Shown: one piece after another, positions 54,113-63,691 of the stretch
Layout: each line of letters begins with the position of its first letter
How positions within the stretch are numbered: the first letter of the stretch is position 1
NCBI GenBank assembly: GCA_030537615.1
Contig: JAUNVP010000010.1
Location: forward strand, 6,781 to 70,780
DNA length: 64,000 nt
Direction of reading: 5' to 3'
Source of the DNA: Actinomycetaceae bacterium
Lineage (GTDB): Bacteria > Actinomycetota > Actinomycetes > Actinomycetales > Actinomycetaceae
Notes under the pieces: generated by a model
Told to the model about the DNA's origin: nothing
The model's input: only the letters and a program-made list of their open reading frames with translations
Databases searched by the model: none
Translations under genes and position numbers: made by a program

Positions 54113-54445
54113 GTGAACGCCGTAGTCCATTCGTCAGTATTCTCTTTGCCTTCGTTGTTCTACGTGAGTCTATGAGCCGGCTGTTTGACCCGGGCCTAGC
54201 CCACGTGACGATCGGGACGATTTTTGTCGTAAGGGGATACCCTTTTGCACTCTTCTCACGCGAAACCTCACCACCATTGCACGCGCACTGCCACGGTGAC
54301 GTCATCGTTTTCTACCCGCACTTTTGAGCGCGATTGCGGATAAGGCGTAGCCTCCTGCACTTTGGAGCGGATGCGACTTTCGACACTTCCACACGTGTGC
54401 TGGGTCACATATCCTGATTGTGGGTACAAGTGCGTAGGAGGATAC

Positions 54446-55117
54446 ATGACACACACCCGATCTGAAATTGCCGCCATGATTGACCACACCCTGCTCAAGG
54501 CAGACGCAACGCGGCAGGGTTTTGAGAAACTGTGCAGTGAAGCGAAAGAGTACGGTTTCGCGATGGTCGCGATCAACCCGGCACCGGTCGCACTTTGCAA
54601 GGAACTTCTGGCAGGTTCCAAAGTGCACGTCGGCGCCGCGATTGCCTTTCCCCTTGGACAAACGACGATTGAGGATAAGGTCCGCGAAACGGAGGTCGCG
54701 ATCGGCAACGGTGCCGATGAAATCGACTACGTTGTCAACATCACGCAGTTGAAAGAAGGAAACACCAAATACATTGAAGACGAAATGCGTCGTATCGTTG
54801 ACGTCTGTCGCGCACACGACGTTCTCATCAAAGTCATTTTCGAAAACTGTTACTTGACCGACGATGAGAAACGAACACTTGCAAAGATCGCGAAAGAAGT
54901 CGGCCCCGACTTTATTAAGACATCGACTGGGTTTGGCACCGGCGGAGCGACCTTCGCCGACGTCGAGCTCATGAGAGAGGTCGTTGGCGATGCTGTTCAA
55001 ATCAAGGCCGCCGGCGGTATCCGATCGGCGGAAGACGCGATGAAGTTCGTTGACCTGGGGGTCACTCGTCTCGGCACATCCGCCGGAGTCGCTATCGTGA
55101 ATGCGCTGGAGGACTAA
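54446..55117 (+). CDS. deoC: Deoxyribose-phosphate aldolase
   Basis: This 223-residue class I aldolase splits 2-deoxyribose-5-phosphate into glyceraldehyde-3-phosphate and acetaldehyde. Family sequences are IDHTLLKADAT, the Lys-containing VIFENCYLTDDEK, the Schiff-base Lys in FIKTSTGFGTGGAT and QIKAAGGIRSAEDAM. The ATG follows AGGAGGATAC; an in-frame extension upstream lacks a ribosome site. Its stop overlaps the xylulokinase start (TAATG), pairing nucleoside-sugar and pentose catabolism in one operon. Confidence 0.95.
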   Translation: MTHTRSEIAAMIDHTLLKADATRQGFEKLCSEAKEYGFAMVAINPAPVALCKELLAGSKVHVGAAIAFPLGQTTIEDKVRETEVAIGNGADEIDYVVNITQLKEGNTKYIEDEMRRIVDVCRAHDVLIKVIFENCYLTDDEKRTLAKIAKEVGPDFIKTSTGFGTGGATFADVELMREVVGDAVQIKAAGGIRSAEDAMKFVDLGVTRLGTSAGVAIVNALED

Positions 55118-56607
55118 TGTTAATCGCACACGATCTTGGAACATCAGGAAACAAGGCTACGCTCGTCGATGATGACGGGACAATGCTCGCATCGGTAACC
55201 GTGTCATACGGTGCCGATTGGGGAAGTGACGGTAAAGCCGAACAGAATCCGCACGACTGGTGGGACGCGCTGTGCCGCGCAACCCGCGACCTCATCGCCA
55301 AAGCTAATGTTAATGCGGACGACATCCACGCCGTTGGATTCTCCGGCCAGATGATGGGCGTCGTTCCTCTCGATGCTGAGGGCGAACCGGTACGCCCCGC
55401 GATTATTTGGGCGGACACTCGGTCAACAAAGCAATGCGACCGCCTGCTGGCACAAGTCAGCATGGAGGACGCCTACAAGATCACCGGTCACCGGCTGAAT
55501 CCGACGTATTCGCTGACGAAGATCATGTGGATGCGCGACAATGAGCCGGAGAACTTCGAGCGGATGACAAAGTTCTGCTTGGCAAAGGACTACGTCGCCT
55601 ACAAACTGACCGGTGTTATCGTCACTGACCCATCGGACGCGTCGAGTACGAATGCCTACGATCAAGCTGCCAAAGGGTGGTCCGAGGAGATCATCGGTGC
55701 CGCCGACCTCGACCTCTCACTATTCCCGGATATTGCCGAGTCCACCGACGTCATCGGTGAAGTGACAGAGGAGGCCGCTAAAGCCACGGGACTTCGTCCG
55801 GGCACAAAGGTAGTCATCGGTGGCGGAGACGGACCGATGGCGGCACTTGGCGCTGGTGTCATTGATGCAGCGTCAGGTGCGTATGCTTGCCTCGGCTCGT
55901 CGTCCTGGGTTTCGGTTGCCTCCGATCAGCCGCTACTTGATCCGAAGATGCGTTCAATGACGTTTAACCACGTCATTCCTGGGAAGTTCGTTCCCACTGC
56001 GACAATGCAGGCGGGCGGCGCATCGGTATCGTGGGCAATGGACGTCCTCGGAGAGAATCGCGGTTACGACGCAGTCCTCGCCGACGCCGCAGAAGTAGAA
56101 GCAGCAACCAAGGGCCTGTTCTTCCTGCCGTATCTCATAGGTGAGCGTTCACCCTACTGGAACCCGCTCGCTCGCGGCGTATTCGCTGGCCTCCACATGG
56201 AGCACAAGCAGCCGCACATGGTTCGCGCAGTGTTGGAGGGCGTCACGTTCAACCTCCTGACCGGTCTCGAGGCTTTCACCGATGCGGGCATGGATATTGA
56301 CCACATTGATGCGATTGGTGGTCTCGCCAAGTCGTCGCTCATGATGCGTCTCATGGCCGACATCTGGGGCTTGCCGGTGGCAGCGCGCAACATCGTTGAT
56401 GAAGCAAATGCTATTGGTGCCGCCGTCGTGGCGGGCGTTGGAGCAGGAATCTTCGACGATTTTGCGATTTCGAAGAAGCTCTCGAAGCGATCTGAGGATA
56501 CGATTCCCGTTCCTGAGAGGACAGAAGCTTACAAGCGGCCGTACGCCCTCTTCCTCAATGCGTATGAGCGAATTGAGCCTTGGTTTGACGATATAGCCAA
56601 ACTCTAA
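55117..56607 (+). CDS. xylB: Xylulokinase
   Basis: This 496-residue FGGY-family kinase phosphorylates D-xylulose for the pentose phosphate pathway. The N-terminal IAHDLGTSGNKATLV is the phosphate-1 motif, GFSGQMMGVVPLD and RPAIIWADTRS follow, and the second FGGY domain shows GGGDGPMAALGAG, LPYLIGERSPYWNPLARGVF and IGGLAKSSLMMRL. These favour xylulokinase over glycerol or gluconate kinase. It is coupled to deoC. No xylose isomerase or transporter is nearby, so another ketose substrate is possible. Confidence 0.9.
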   Translation: MLIAHDLGTSGNKATLVDDDGTMLASVTVSYGADWGSDGKAEQNPHDWWDALCRATRDLIAKANVNADDIHAVGFSGQMMGVVPLDAEGEPVRPAIIWADTRSTKQCDRLLAQVSMEDAYKITGHRLNPTYSLTKIMWMRDNEPENFERMTKFCLAKDYVAYKLTGVIVTDPSDASSTNAYDQAAKGWSEEIIGAADLDLSLFPDIAESTDVIGEVTEEAAKATGLRPGTKVVIGGGDGPMAALGAGVIDAASGAYACLGSSSWVSVASDQPLLDPKMRSMTFNHVIPGKFVPTATMQAGGASVSWAMDVLGENRGYDAVLADAAEVEAATKGLFFLPYLIGERSPYWNPLARGVFAGLHMEHKQPHMVRAVLEGVTFNLLTGLEAFTDAGMDIDHIDAIGGLAKSSLMMRLMADIWGLPVAARNIVDEANAIGAAVVAGVGAGIFDDFAISKKLSKRSEDTIPVPERTEAYKRPYALFLNAYERIEPWFDDIAKL

Positions 56608-56621
56608 CCGCGACTGCAGAT

Positions 56622-56651
56622 CGTGAGGGCACCCGACCGGGTGCCCTCACG
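56622..56651 (+). terminator. Terminator after xylB
   Basis: CGTGAGGGCACCC pairs with GGGTGCCCTCACG around GACC; there is no long T-tract. Confidence 0.82.
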
Positions 56652-56712
56652 TGTGTCGGGCTCGGGTGCGCCTTTCACTGTGCAGGCGAACTGTTCGTGC
56701 TCCACAACCGTC

Positions 56713-56816
56713 GATTCCGACACTTCGGCGCGATCTCGCGTCGATTCCGACGGCTAAACCGTAGTTTTCAGGCGGAAGTGTCTGAATCGCGCAAACCGGT
56801 ACTGCGGGGGAGGGCG
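56713..56816. repeat. Interspersed palindromic repeat cluster G
   Basis: Forward units GATTCCGACA at 56713 and GATTCCGACG at 56743 (30 bp) are followed by TGTCTGAATC at 56779 (36 bp) and a tail GCGGGGGAGGGCG. It lies between convergent xylB and the PspC-like gene. Confidence 0.92.
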
Positions 56817-56852
56817 AATCTGTACCTTGGTGGGGCATGGGGACAGAGGGCA

Positions 56853-56896
56853 TAAAACTTCGGGCGACCCCAGCAGGTGCCAGTGTCGCCCGAAGT
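56853..56896 (-). terminator. Terminator of the PspC-like gene
   Basis: Read on the minus strand, ACTTCGGGCGAC pairs with GTCGCCCGAAGT and is followed by TTTTATG. Confidence 0.8.
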
Positions 56897-56956
56897 GTAG
56901 CCTCACTCTGCCCAGCTCAGCCGTTAGCCGAGCAGAGGAGTTCGTGTGAAAGAAAA

Positions 56957-57142
56957 CTAGTAACCCAGCGGCATGATGACCCACATAATGAGGTAGACGA
57001 GAACGCCGGGACCGGGAAGTAATAAGAGTAGGAGCGCGATCAGTCGCACGAGAGATGGGTCGAGGTCGTATGTCTGCGCGATACCACCGCAGACACCGCC
57101 AATGTAGCGATCGGTTGCTGAACGCGTGAGTCGCGGTTTCAT
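56957..57142 (-). CDS. PspC-domain small membrane protein
   Basis: This 61-residue protein is almost exactly one PspC domain: TDRYIGGVCGGIAQTYDLDP, SLVRLIALLLLL and a second hydrophobic segment PGVLVYLIMWVIMP. PspC-domain proteins take part in envelope-stress sensing. The ATG follows AGGAGGCTC. The 390-bp divergent region it shares with a MacB-like ABC operon carries paired 11-bp repeats that look like regulator sites. Confidence 0.92.
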   Translation of the reverse strand: MKPRLTRSATDRYIGGVCGGIAQTYDLDPSLVRLIALLLLLLPGPGVLVYLIMWVIMPLGY

Positions 57143-57233
57143 GTGAGCCTCCTAGAACAAACTGTCAGTAGCGACGAGCTACCGTTCACTATCTATTATC
57201 TGCGTCCCTGTACCTTGGTGCTATAAGGGGAAG

Positions 57234-57359
57234 CCCTGATCTTTCCCTGATTTGCCAGTCGAAGCCCCTGTTAGTTGCTGACCGTCCCGAGAGTTTCGGA
57301 ATACTCGATGGCAGTCATCGTTCCTGTCATGGCTCAATCAGGGGAGAACCAGGGGAAAA
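57234..57359. promoter_or_regulatory. Two oppositely oriented pairs of 11-bp repeats
   Basis: CCCTGAT occurs at 57234 and 57245, one helical turn apart. In the opposite orientation ATCAGGG and its variant ACCAGGG occur at 57337 and 57348, again 11 bp apart. They lie between divergent pspC-like and ABC transporter genes, the first pair 92 bp from the pspC start. They are probably sites for a dimeric response regulator. Confidence 0.65.
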
Positions 57360-57533
57360 CCCGATATCCTCGCCGCGAACACTTTCATAGCCTAAAGACG
57401 TAGGCGGGTTGATAGAAAGCACTCTCTGGCGCAGATCGTCGCTCGGTGGGATGTACTTCTTCAGCGACCTACTCGTGCGCGACGAGTAATCGATAAGGGC
57501 ACATCAAGTGATTAGTTCAATAGAAAGAGCACC

Positions 57534-58391
57534 ATGAGTAATTCATCTGCATCGGCGCCCGGTGGCGCGAAAGTCTCGGATTTGCAAGAGGAAGGTGTTG
57601 TCGCAACTCTCGGTGATTCGGACACGTCGATGCATGCCGGTTCGCGATCTGCGCGTCATAGCGATCCACACAGCGAGCGTCATCCCATTGTTCAACTCCG
57701 TGACGTCGTGAAGATCTACGGTGAAGGTTCAACTCGTGTGGTTGCGCTCGACAAGATCAACCTCGACATTTACAAGGGCCAGTTCACTTCCATTATGGGA
57801 CCGTCAGGCTCGGGGAAATCGACGCTACTCCACGCTCTCGCGGGATTGGACGCAGTCACCGAGGGACAGATCAATGTGGCCGGAAAGATGATCACGGGAC
57901 TGAAAGATAAGGCTTTGACGCACTTCAGACGCGACAATATCGGCTTTGTTTTCCAGTCCTTCAACCTGGTGCCTACCCTCGACGCGAAAGCCAATATTGA
58001 ACTTCCCTCGCGTCTGGCGGGTCACAAAGTGGATCCGCACTGGATGAATCAGGTGGTCCGCGCTCTCCAACTCGATAACCGCCTCACCCACAAACCACAC
58101 GAACTCTCGGGCGGTCAGCAGCAGCGCGTCGCCGTCGCCCGCGCCTTGGTGACTCTCCCGGCCGTGCTGGTTGCTGACGAGCCGACCGGTAATCTCGATT
58201 CGGCCTCCTCGGAAGAAGTGCTCTCACTGCTACGTCAAGCTGTCGATAATCTCGGGCAAACTGTCATCATGGTGACCCACGATTCCGATGCCGCGGCAAT
58301 TGCCGATCGGACTCTGATCGTCAAAGACGGGAGCATCGTTGCCGACCTCGCCAATCCGACAGTTGAGTCCATCATGGAGGTGACCCGATGA
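57534..58391 (+). CDS. MacB/LolD-like ABC ATPase
   Basis: This 285-residue ATPase has a 45-residue hydrophilic N-terminal extension (Ser/Ala/Gly/His-rich), then the conserved domain. Walker A is GPSGSGKST, followed by HALAGLDAVTEG, FVFQSFNLVPTLDA, signature LSGGQQQR, Walker B VLVADEPTGNLD and VTHDSDAAA. It pairs with the large FtsX-type permease that overlaps by 4 bp. GAAAGAG precedes the ATG. An export or envelope-stress role is typical for this type. Confidence 0.94.
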   Translation: MSNSSASAPGGAKVSDLQEEGVVATLGDSDTSMHAGSRSARHSDPHSERHPIVQLRDVVKIYGEGSTRVVALDKINLDIYKGQFTSIMGPSGSGKSTLLHALAGLDAVTEGQINVAGKMITGLKDKALTHFRRDNIGFVFQSFNLVPTLDAKANIELPSRLAGHKVDPHWMNQVVRALQLDNRLTHKPHELSGGQQQRVAVARALVTLPAVLVADEPTGNLDSASSEEVLSLLRQAVDNLGQTVIMVTHDSDAAAIADRTLIVKDGSIVADLANPTVESIMEVTR

Positions 58392-60880
58392 AGGGCCTCC
58401 TCTCTGCGAACGTGCGCGCACACGGTAGCCGATACGCAGCTACCGCAATCGCAATCGCGTTGGCAACCATGTTTATCCTCGCCTGCTTTGGTGTAGCCGG
58501 CGGATTTCAAGCAAACGCCCGGAACACCATCGTAGCGGGGGTGGGCGGTTCAGATTACGTGATCGAACTTTCCGCTGAAAGCAGCATGATGGCGGACAGC
58601 GGTCCCGACCTGCGTGCTCACTACGATGCCGTTGCACGTGACATCGAGGCTCTGCCTGAAGTGAGAGCCGTCGCTTATGTGTACAACGACATTATTGAGT
58701 TAAAACAGGCGAAAACGGGTCATACAAATTTCTTCGGACTGAGCGAAACCAAGCCGGAGCCGTTTGAGAACACTCCCACTGTCAGTGGGAGGCTTCCGGA
58801 CAAACCCGGTGAAGTCGCTATTGATGAGCCGACTGCCAAATCACTTTCCCTAAAAGTGGGTGACCCGGTTGAGATCCTTTCTGAAAAGGAGATCGAAGGC
58901 ACGGTAGTCGGCATTGTTGAAAGCCCGGCACTGTCCTTTTCAACCGTGACTGTTGCCTCCGGACAGATCAACGCATTACGTGAATACGTCACGCCAACAA
59001 CAATTCTTGTCGCTGCGCACAATGGTCAGGAAACCGCGGCTGCACCGGCGCTCGAGAAGAAACTTGACGAACTCGACGTCGACCGGGTCGGTGTCACCCC
59101 AACGGACACGTATATCGATTCTCAGATCGACAAGTTCAGTAAGGAGCTATCCGCTGTCCTTGGCATTATCCTTATCTTCCCCGCGCTCGCCGCAATTACG
59201 GCGATTATCGTCATTTCGACGACCTTCCAGGTTTTGCTTGCACAGCGCCAGCGTGAACTTGCTCTGCTTCGTTCAATCGGCGCTGATGCGGGGCAGGTCC
59301 GCACTTTGCTCATTAAAGAGAATTTCCTTGTGGGTACTGTGTCGTCTCTCATTGGGATCGGCATCGGGGTCGTTATTGCGGGCCTCGTCAATAACGCGGC
59401 GAAACTGACACACTCTTTTGCAGAGGGCGTTGAAGCAGTCCCCATGTGGGCGTATCCAGCCACTGTCGCATTCGGTTTGTTTATCACATTGGCAGCCGGA
59501 ATGCGTCCGGCCATCCGAGCTGCTCGAGTGTCTCCAATGCGGGCGCTTAACCCGAATGATCCAGAATCAACCGCGCGGAAGAAGCGTCTGGGGCGTCTCA
59601 TCGTCGGCCTCGCCGTCACACTGGGCGGTGTGGGGATCATGGCGTTCGCGATGACTCGACCGAAATTTGGCATGGATCCAATACCGTTCCTTATCGCATT
59701 CCTCGGCGGAATTATCACCTTCATCGGTGTACTTATCCTCATGACATGGGCGATGCCGTATGTGACGCAAGCATTAGGCAACATACTTGGCGCTCGTGGT
59801 TTGACGTTCAAGCTCGCAGGGGAGAACACGTGGCGTAATCCTGCCCGTACGGGTGCGACCGCTACCGCCCTCATCCTCGGTCTCACCCTGGTCGTCATGA
59901 TGATGGTGGGTGCACGGTCGATCGAGCATTCCGCGAAAACTGAACTCGATGAGCGTCGTCCAATCGACCTCACTATCACGGCAATCGATGGCGAAGTCAA
60001 TGCTGATCAGGTCAATCGCCTGAAGCAAATCAGAGGGGTCGAGGACACGCTGACCGTGCGGGGTATCAACGTTCTCGTCGACGGCGAGCCCGAAGTGATC
60101 GCTGAAGCAACTGACCTCTCGGCCATCGCGCGCGCGGACGTGGCGATGCCCGGCGATGGGCAAGTAGGGGTGTGGGTAGGTTCGGTTGGAGCGGTTGACA
60201 ACTCCATCAATGTCGACGTCGGGAACCAGTCGTTCCGCTACACGTTCTTCGATTCACGCACTCCCATCTTTACGCTATCTGCGACGACTTTTGAGGAGCT
60301 AGAAGCCGCATCGGGAGCTCCCGCGCAAGACCGAGTGGTTTTCCTCAAGCTCCAGGATGATCTGACCATGTCAGACGTTAATTATGTCGTCACCGAATCA
60401 CAGTCGATCATTCCCCATGCGAAGGTCTCTGGGGGTGCAACTGAGCGAGCCGGAATAACGTCCCTCATTGATGGACTGTTGATCGGTGTCCTGGTCATGC
60501 TCGGTGTCTCGATCGTGGTGGCGCTCGTCGGGGTTGCAAATACGCTTGCGCTGTCGGTGGTCGAGCGCAAGCGTGAGAACGCCCTCATGCGAGCACTTGG
60601 CCTTACCCGCGGCGGCTTGCGTGGCCTGCTTAGCGCCGAAGCCTTTGTCATCGCAGTGTCATCGATCGCGGTCGGTATCGCTTTGGGGATCGGCTTTGGG
60701 TGGTTTGGTGTTCAAGCGATGCCGATGGGTGAAGAGATTGGCCGCAGACTTCTCATCCCGTGGCCAGAGGTCGGATTGGCAGCGCTCGTTGCCCTGAGCG
60801 CGGCGCTTTTGGCTTCCATAATCCCGGGCCACTTAGCGGCGAAAGCTACTCCCGTGGAGGCACTGGCCGGCGCTGAGTAG
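58388..60880 (+). CDS. Large FtsX-type ABC permease
   Basis: This 830-residue permease has two FtsX units in tandem, the ten-helix actinobacterial layout. After helix 1 (residues about 18-38) comes an extracellular domain (about 45-240) and three helices including QRQRELALLRSIGADAGQVR. Two further helices precede a second extracellular domain (about 520-680), and the last three helices include VVERKRENALMRALGLTRGG. The repeated RExALxRxxG coupling sequences contact the ATPase. It is likely a mechanotransmission exporter or lipoprotein/peptide transporter; substrate unknown. Confidence 0.93.
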   Translation: MKGLLSANVRAHGSRYAATAIAIALATMFILACFGVAGGFQANARNTIVAGVGGSDYVIELSAESSMMADSGPDLRAHYDAVARDIEALPEVRAVAYVYNDIIELKQAKTGHTNFFGLSETKPEPFENTPTVSGRLPDKPGEVAIDEPTAKSLSLKVGDPVEILSEKEIEGTVVGIVESPALSFSTVTVASGQINALREYVTPTTILVAAHNGQETAAAPALEKKLDELDVDRVGVTPTDTYIDSQIDKFSKELSAVLGIILIFPALAAITAIIVISTTFQVLLAQRQRELALLRSIGADAGQVRTLLIKENFLVGTVSSLIGIGIGVVIAGLVNNAAKLTHSFAEGVEAVPMWAYPATVAFGLFITLAAGMRPAIRAARVSPMRALNPNDPESTARKKRLGRLIVGLAVTLGGVGIMAFAMTRPKFGMDPIPFLIAFLGGIITFIGVLILMTWAMPYVTQALGNILGARGLTFKLAGENTWRNPARTGATATALILGLTLVVMMMVGARSIEHSAKTELDERRPIDLTITAIDGEVNADQVNRLKQIRGVEDTLTVRGINVLVDGEPEVIAEATDLSAIARADVAMPGDGQVGVWVGSVGAVDNSINVDVGNQSFRYTFFDSRTPIFTLSATTFEELEAASGAPAQDRVVFLKLQDDLTMSDVNYVVTESQSIIPHAKVSGGATERAGITSLIDGLLIGVLVMLGVSIVVALVGVANTLALSVVERKRENALMRALGLTRGGLRGLLSAEAFVIAVSSIAVGIALGIGFGWFGVQAMPMGEEIGRRLLIPWPEVGLAALVALSAALLASIIPGHLAAKATPVEALAGAE

Positions 60881-61025
60881 CGGGAGGAATGATTCGAATA
60901 TTCGGATCGCGTTTTGGGCGCGGGGACATTGCGAACACAGTCCCCGCGCCTGACGTATGTTCGGTGATGTGCCGAGTCTTAGCGTGGGCGTGGGCCGTGC
61001 ACCGCGGAAGGGCTGAACGTGGCGT

Positions 61026-61061
61026 AGTAAAAGGCCGACCCTTCGGGGCCGGCCTTTTACT
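61026..61061. terminator. Bidirectional terminator before sodA
   Basis: AGTAAAAGGCCG pairs with CGGCCTTTTACT around a TTCG-containing loop, 18 bp from the sodA stop codon. Confidence 0.9.
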
Positions 61062-61078
61062 CGATAGGTGCAGCGCGA

Positions 61079-61705
61079 TTAGTGGGCGACGAGCAGATCG
61101 CCGTACTTCTCACGGGCGGTCTCGAAGCGCTTGGCGACATCGTCCCAGTTGACAACGTTCCACCACGCCTTGACGTAATCTCCCTTGACGTTCTTGTAGT
61201 CGAGGTAGAAAGCGTGCTCCCACATGTCGAGCATGAGTAGCGGCACAACGCCGACGGGTACATTACCTTGCTGATCGTAGAGCTGGAACAGGGTGAGGCG
61301 CTGACCAATTGTGTCGTATGCCAGGATTCCCCATCCGGAGCCCTGAATGCCGGTGGCAACAGCAGTGAACTGTGCCTGGAACTTCTCGAAAGAGCCGAAG
61401 TACTCGTCGATAGCCGACGCGAGTTCGCCCTCCGGCCGCCCCTGCCCCTCGGGGGTCATGTTCTTCCAGAACACGGAGTGGTTCGAGTGACCGCCGAGGT
61501 TGAACGCGAGGTTCTTCATGTACAGGTTAATTGCCGCGTTATCGTCTTTTTCGCGAGCTTCTTCAAGCTTCTCGAGGGCAGCATTGGCGCCCTGCACATA
61601 GGTATTGTGGTGCTTCGAGTGGTGAAGCTCCATGATCTGTGCCGAAATATGCGGTTCAAGTGCCGCGTAATCATAATCCAGGTCGGGAAGGGTATAGACA
61701 GCCAT
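61079..61705 (-). CDS. sodA: Fe/Mn superoxide dismutase
   Basis: This 208-residue enzyme removes superoxide. Metal ligands are visible as His in MELHHSKHH, His in [12 protein letters not shown] and Asp/His in [24 protein letters not shown] and the GG-type NLGGHSNH pattern are seen in Mn and cambialistic enzymes, and two manganese-type importers are encoded in this window, so Mn is plausible but not proven. The ATG follows GAGGAGTGAGA; an upstream ATG would add two residues. Confidence 0.95.
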   Translation of the reverse strand: MAVYTLPDLDYDYAALEPHISAQIMELHHSKHHNTYVQGANAALEKLEEAREKDDNAAINLYMKNLAFNLGGHSNHSVFWKNMTPEGQGRPEGELASAIDEYFGSFEKFQAQFTAVATGIQGSGWGILAYDTIGQRLTLFQLYDQQGNVPVGVVPLLMLDMWEHAFYLDYKNVKGDYVKAWWNVVNWDDVAKRFETAREKYGDLLVAH

Positions 61706-61859
61706 TCTCACTCCTCAGTTGTACGGTGTCTGTCGTTGCAAAGAACGGTAAGCGGGTGTTCCGCAACATTTTCAACATATCGCTTTTAGGGTGGGCTCGC
61801 TCGCTGGGACTGTCACGCGTTACAACTGTCTCACATGGATTCGGTCCCCCAGCAGCACC

Positions 61860-61951
61860 GATTCCGACACTTCCCTTCGAAAATAGGTCGATTCCGACAT
61901 CTGTGCGGGAGTTTGTAGAGCGAAGTGTCTGAATCGACGGTGGAACGCGGG
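61860..61951. repeat. Interspersed palindromic repeat cluster J
   Basis: Forward units GATTCCGACA lie at 61860 and 61890 (30 bp), and TGTCTGAATC lies at 61926 (36 bp). The loop reads TCTGTGCGGGAGTTT, shared with clusters C and E. It lies between divergent sodA and the methyltransferase gene. Confidence 0.92.
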
Positions 61952-62054
61952 GTGCGTGTCGGACGTTTAGGACACCTAGGACGCCTCGGGCACATTGGGT
62001 GGGTTCGGTGCGTGAGGATAGGGTTGCGCGGCGCGGGTGGTTTAGCGTTAGAAC

Positions 62055-63554
62055 ATGAGTGTTCCAGTTGTTGATACCGTCCTCCTGCGCGCATTGCGTG
62101 CGGATTTCGAAGCATCCACGTTCACGGTCGACGCAGTCTCCGACCTATTGGGCGAGGCCGCACACGCCGCCCTCCACCGTGAACAGCGGGTGCCCGCGCT
62201 CCGTCGAGCGCGACACAGCCAGAGCACGCTGGCGACGGTAATCAGACTCTTTGTTCTCGGTGATGAGGTCGCGACGGCGCAGGTTGAGGCCGCGTTCGCG
62301 CAGACGACAGTACCTGGGCTTCGCCAGCTGGGACTAATAGAAGGGGATGATTTTCTCCGCGCGACGGTACAGATTCAACCCCATGAGGCAACGTTTACCG
62401 ACCAAGTCACCCGCTGGTGGGTGGCGTCGGATCTGGGAGAAGCGCTGAGCGGGGAAGCTCCCGGCAATGATCACGTGCTCGGGATCGGGGGAGCCACCCG
62501 TACCCTCCTCAACCTCACGCCGCGCACGCGTGTTAAAACGGCGCTTGACCTTGGAACCGGGTGCGGAATCCTTGCCCTGTACCTTGCGCAACATGCTGAT
62601 CGCGTGGTTGCCACCGACCTGTCCGTGCGCGCCTGTGAGTTCGCGCGCTTCAACGCGGCGCTCAACGAGGCTCACATCGAGGTGTGCGAAGGCTCTCTCT
62701 TTGAGCCAGTCGCCGGCGAACAGTTCGACCTCATCGTGTCGAATCCGCCGTTTGTTATTACGCCTGACACTTTGCGCGATGCCGGCCTCGTCACCTATCG
62801 GGACGCAGGCCAAGCGGGGGACACCCTGGTGGCAGACGTCCTCCACGGGGCTATCGAACATCTCACAACGCATGGGAGAGCCTTCATACTGGGGAACTGG
62901 GAGGTAACGACCGGGCAGGATTGGGACGATCACCCGCGTGCGTGGCTCACGAATCAACCCGCACACGCCTGGGTGATTGAAAGAGAGAGCCTTGCAGCGA
63001 GTGAATACATCGAGATGTGGATGCGAGACAATGCTACGGTCCTCACTCGCACGCCGAAGCAGCGAGAAGCTGACTACAGTGCGTGGCTTGACGATTTTGC
63101 GAGCCGGTCTGTCTTGAACATTGGACTGGGTATTATCGCGCTCCAAAAGACCGCGAACACTGCGCATCAGCGTTTCAGCGCGATTGTGTCGTCAACGTCA
63201 GCCAACGGGAGCTACCTGGACCGTGTGCTGTCCGACCTCGCAGAGCATAACTGGCGTGCGGACGAGGAGGATGTGTTTGTGCGCGCCAGTGATGTGCGTG
63301 AAGAACGCCATTACGAACCGGGTGAGCCTGATCCGCAGATCATTATCGCAACCCAGGGTGACGGGTTTGGCCAGCGACTTCAGCTCGACACCGACACCGC
63401 GGCAGCCCTCGGAGTGTGTGATGGTGAGTTGACGCTCGGCCAGACCATCACGGCAATCAGCGTTGTAACAGGACGCGACCGGGAGCATGTGGCTCAGGCT
63501 GTGATTGGGCGCTTCCCCGACCTCATTGCTGCGGGAATGGTCAGGCGCATCTAG
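62055..63554 (+). CDS. Modular class I methyltransferase (HemK/RsmC-like core)
   Basis: This 499-residue protein has an N-terminal helical domain (about 1-145), a SAM-dependent methyltransferase domain (about 150-330) and a C-terminal domain (about 345-499). The core shows motif I ALDLGTGCGILALYLA, VVATDLSVRACEFA and the SNPPF motif (DLIVSNPPFVI), which usually binds a planar amide or base, as in N5-glutamine and RNA/DNA amino-methyltransferases. This three-part plan is common in Actinobacteria; the substrate is unknown. It lies upstream of topA. Confidence 0.9.
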   Translation: MSVPVVDTVLLRALRADFEASTFTVDAVSDLLGEAAHAALHREQRVPALRRARHSQSTLATVIRLFVLGDEVATAQVEAAFAQTTVPGLRQLGLIEGDDFLRATVQIQPHEATFTDQVTRWWVASDLGEALSGEAPGNDHVLGIGGATRTLLNLTPRTRVKTALDLGTGCGILALYLAQHADRVVATDLSVRACEFARFNAALNEAHIEVCEGSLFEPVAGEQFDLIVSNPPFVITPDTLRDAGLVTYRDAGQAGDTLVADVLHGAIEHLTTHGRAFILGNWEVTTGQDWDDHPRAWLTNQPAHAWVIERESLAASEYIEMWMRDNATVLTRTPKQREADYSAWLDDFASRSVLNIGLGIIALQKTANTAHQRFSAIVSSTSANGSYLDRVLSDLAEHNWRADEEDVFVRASDVREERHYEPGEPDPQIIIATQGDGFGQRLQLDTDTAAALGVCDGELTLGQTITAISVVTGRDREHVAQAVIGRFPDLIAAGMVRRI

Positions 63555-63691
63555 TGGCGTGTCCACATACTGTAGTGAGAGCTAGGAAAAAACACGGCTC
63601 CTGTGTCAGGGTGTACGGTGAGTGTCGTGTGGCGCGTATACTCTGAACGCCAGGCGCACTTACGCGGATTTGTTGAAGAAAGAGGACGATA

